Shown: positions 39,920 to 41,286 of the stretch, in pieces
Layout of the letters: the number at the start of each line of letters is the position of its first letter
Position numbering within the stretch: the first letter of the stretch is position 1
Assembly: GCF_011806575.1 (NCBI RefSeq)
Contig: NZ_JAATOO010000032.1
Coordinates: 1-41,286 of the forward strand
Reading direction: 5' to 3'
DNA length: 41,286 nt
Source of the DNA: Vibrio hepatarius
GTDB taxonomy: Bacteria; Pseudomonadota; Gammaproteobacteria; Enterobacterales; Vibrionaceae
Translations under genes and position numbers: made by a program
Notes under the pieces: model-generated
The model's input: the letters and a program-made list of their open reading frames with translations, nothing else
Databases searched by the model: none
Told to the model about the DNA's origin: nothing

Positions 39920-40373
39920 TTGCTCGCCCTGCACCTTTGCGTTTCTTACGTCGTGTTTCTAACAATTCACCGTGACGCCCGATATAGGCTTCCATCCAAG
40001 CCTGAACAGGCAGTGGCATATCAGCCGACAGCACCAGATAGTCTCCGTCCATGTATTGTCCCGCAACACCTTGAGAGGCAGTGAGCAACACGATGTTAGG
40101 GTCGTCCTCACACTCTACGGTATCCAGCACCAAGAACAATTTCGGCTGCTGAGAACTTAAGTTAAAGCGATAGTCAGTTCGCTCATCACGATGCAGTTGA
40201 AGCGTTACAACGCGTTTGCTGACGGTCTCTGGCTTTAAGTTAAACCCCGTAAGTTGCCATTGCGTGGTCAGCCACATACCAGTCGTGATCTCGTGCGCAA
40301 CTAAATTGCATTCCAGAGACCAAAGTTCCTCATTTTTCTCTAATTTGCTGTCAGCAATATCTTGGTTGGTCAT
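39909..40373 (-). CDS. DUF3305 protein of the formate dehydrogenase locus
   Basis: 154 residues from ATG 40373, with AGGGA 8 bases upstream; the open frame extends to 40415 but lacks a good site. Soluble, beta-rich, with LWSLECNLVAHEITTGMWLTTQWQLTGF near the start and a very basic tail (RRKKRKGAGRA). It pairs with DUF3306 in formate dehydrogenase loci of Vibrio and Shewanella. A role in enzyme maturation is assumed from context. It is the first gene on the minus strand, divergent from fdhD. Confidence 0.8.
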   Translation of the reverse strand: MTNQDIADSKLEKNEELWSLECNLVAHEITTGMWLTTQWQLTGFNLKPETVSKRVVTLQLHRDERTDYRFNLSSQQPKLFLVLDTVECEDDPNIVLLTASQGVAGQYMDGDYLVLSADMPLPVQAWMEAYIGRHGELLETRRKKRKGAGRASGN

Positions 40374-40565
40374 TAAGTTTTTCCCTATATTCTCGTCATC
40401 TATCAAGCTAAGCAATATTTATACCTATCTTCAAGCTCACCAGCACAAGTGGGCGACAAGAAACAATCAGCGAGAAATAAAATTATGACGCGCTTAAACA
40501 AGGAATAGTAATTGCTTGTAGTATATTCTTAGAATTCGTAACCAACTCTAAACATAGGACAACTC
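40374..40565. other. divergent region between the fdh locus and fdhD
   Basis: 192 bp, AT-rich, expected to hold both promoters. I found no FNR box, no sigma-54 match and no well-spaced sigma-70 promoter that I would defend. Confidence 0.4.
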
Positions 40566-41286
40566 GTGGTTAAGCCAAATATTATAAAAACCAGTGAAAA
40601 CCCTCTGCAGACCATTGAAGTCGAAGTGTATGACGAGTACGGCGAAAAGCTCGTCAAACAAATTGCCTGTGAACGCCCTTTGACCGTTATGCTTAACTGG
40701 AAAGAAGTCGTCACCTTGATGACGCTCGGTTCAAGGCCTGAGTCTTTAGTACTCGGATACTTAAAAAACCAAAGTTTCCTATCTAATCCAGAAGCACTTG
40801 AGTCAGTCATCATTGATTGGCAAACCCATACTGCTGCGGTTATCACCAAAGAAAATACCGAGCACCTTGAAGGCGCACTAAAGAAAAAGACGGTTACGTC
40901 GGGCTGTGGTCAAGGCACTATGTACGGCAACGTAATGAAACAGTTGGAAAACTACCAAGTACCACAAGTCGAGCTGAAGCAATCACAAGTGTATGCGGCG
41001 TTAGAAGCGCTAACACATTACAACGATACCTACAAAAAAGCGGGCGCGGTACATGGCTGTGCGGTTTGCCGTGGCGATGAAGTACTGTCTTTTGTTGAAG
41101 ATGTCGGTCGCCATAACGCGGTGGATACACTGGCGGGTGAAAAGTGGCTCAATGGGGAGTCAGGTGAAGATAAGATCTTTTATACCACCGGCCGTTTGAC
41201 GTCTGAGATGGTAATAAAAGTCGCGCAAATGGGTATTCCTGTGTTGCTGTCTCGCTCAGGTGTTACGCAAATGGGGTTGGATCTGG
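40566..41286 (+). CDS. fdhD: formate dehydrogenase sulfurtransferase FdhD (3' end outside the window)
   Basis: Starts at GTG 40566 (MVKPNIIKTS) with AGGA 7 bases upstream, and remains open to the window end, 240 codons. Family marks: RPLTVMLNWKEVVTLMTLG, LVLGYL, the sulfur-accepting cysteine C114 in TSGCGQGT, and FVEDVGRHNAVDTLAGEKWL. FdhD takes sulfur from a cysteine desulfurase and passes it to the molybdenum cofactor of formate dehydrogenase, which is inactive without it. Here the loop has CGQG, where E. coli has a second cysteine (CxxC). It is divergent from the fdh locus it serves. Confidence 0.93.
   Translation, partial: MVKPNIIKTSENPLQTIEVEVYDEYGEKLVKQIACERPLTVMLNWKEVVTLMTLGSRPESLVLGYLKNQSFLSNPEALESVIIDWQTHTAAVITKENTEHLEGALKKKTVTSGCGQGTMYGNVMKQLENYQVPQVELKQSQVYAALEALTHYNDTYKKAGAVHGCAVCRGDEVLSFVEDVGRHNAVDTLAGEKWLNGESGEDKIFYTTGRLTSEMVIKVAQMGIPVLLSRSGVTQMGLDL

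Noticed and set aside
1..41286. CRISPR arrays, tRNA/rRNA genes, insertion sequences and prophage genes
   Set aside because: No regularly spaced repeats, no cloverleaf-like segments and no transposase, integrase or phage proteins were seen on either strand.

Overview
The window reads as a chromosomal segment of a Vibrio. CcoNOQP, Fnr, UspE, TtcA, PotABCDD, CobB and the formate dehydrogenase set all look Vibrio-like, and the order FIST protein / ccoNOQP / ccoHIS / fnr / uspE / ttcA / pot matches what I remember of V. cholerae chromosome 1. A Harveyi-clade species is my guess, but I could not search. There are no rRNA or tRNA genes, insertion sequences, CRISPR arrays or phage genes.

Layout. (1) 1-902: 3' part of a DUF2955 membrane protein. 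(2) 4210-933, minus strand: three-gene unit of a small membrane protein, a FIST-domain protein (NosP-like) and a hybrid histidine kinase. This looks like a nitric-oxide/haem signalling pair and is divergent from the oxidase. (3) 4470-11483: cbb3 oxidase genes ccoNOQP, a terminator, then the assembly genes ccoH, ccoI, ccoS and a SafE-like membrane protein. (4) 11575-14489: fnr, with a perfect FNR box in its own promoter, then uspE and ttcA. (5) 20392-14541, minus strand: six-gene chaperone-usher pilus cluster (two pilins, two chaperones, usher, tip protein). A CsgD/VpsT-like LuxR regulator is divergent at 20711-21382. (6) 23731-21453, minus strand: polytopic membrane protein, Bax-like lipoprotein and a DUF2987-like periplasmic protein. 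(7) 24111-29201: potABC and two tandem potD genes for polyamine uptake. (8) 30018-29281 cobB and 31404-30184 an ammonium transporter behind a consensus sigma-54 promoter. (9) 40373-31706, minus strand: formate dehydrogenase locus with DUF3305, DUF3306, a multi-cluster Fe-S protein, a TorD-like chaperone, a small Tat-signal protein, the alpha, beta and gamma subunits and a small membrane protein. Divergent fdhD (40566 onward) is cut by the window edge.

How the parts fit. Much of the window serves respiration under changing oxygen: a high-affinity oxidase with its copper and haem assembly genes, the oxygen sensor Fnr, a periplasmic formate dehydrogenase with its maturation factors, and a possible NO sensor. 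The pilus cluster is the accessory part and may be an insertion between ttcA and the bax-like genes. The most interesting non-coding signals are two sigma-54 promoters (ammonium transporter, and the Fe-S gene of the formate dehydrogenase locus), a 19-bp dyad shared by the potA and amt upstream regions with one mismatch, and a strong hairpin between the major pilin and its chaperone.
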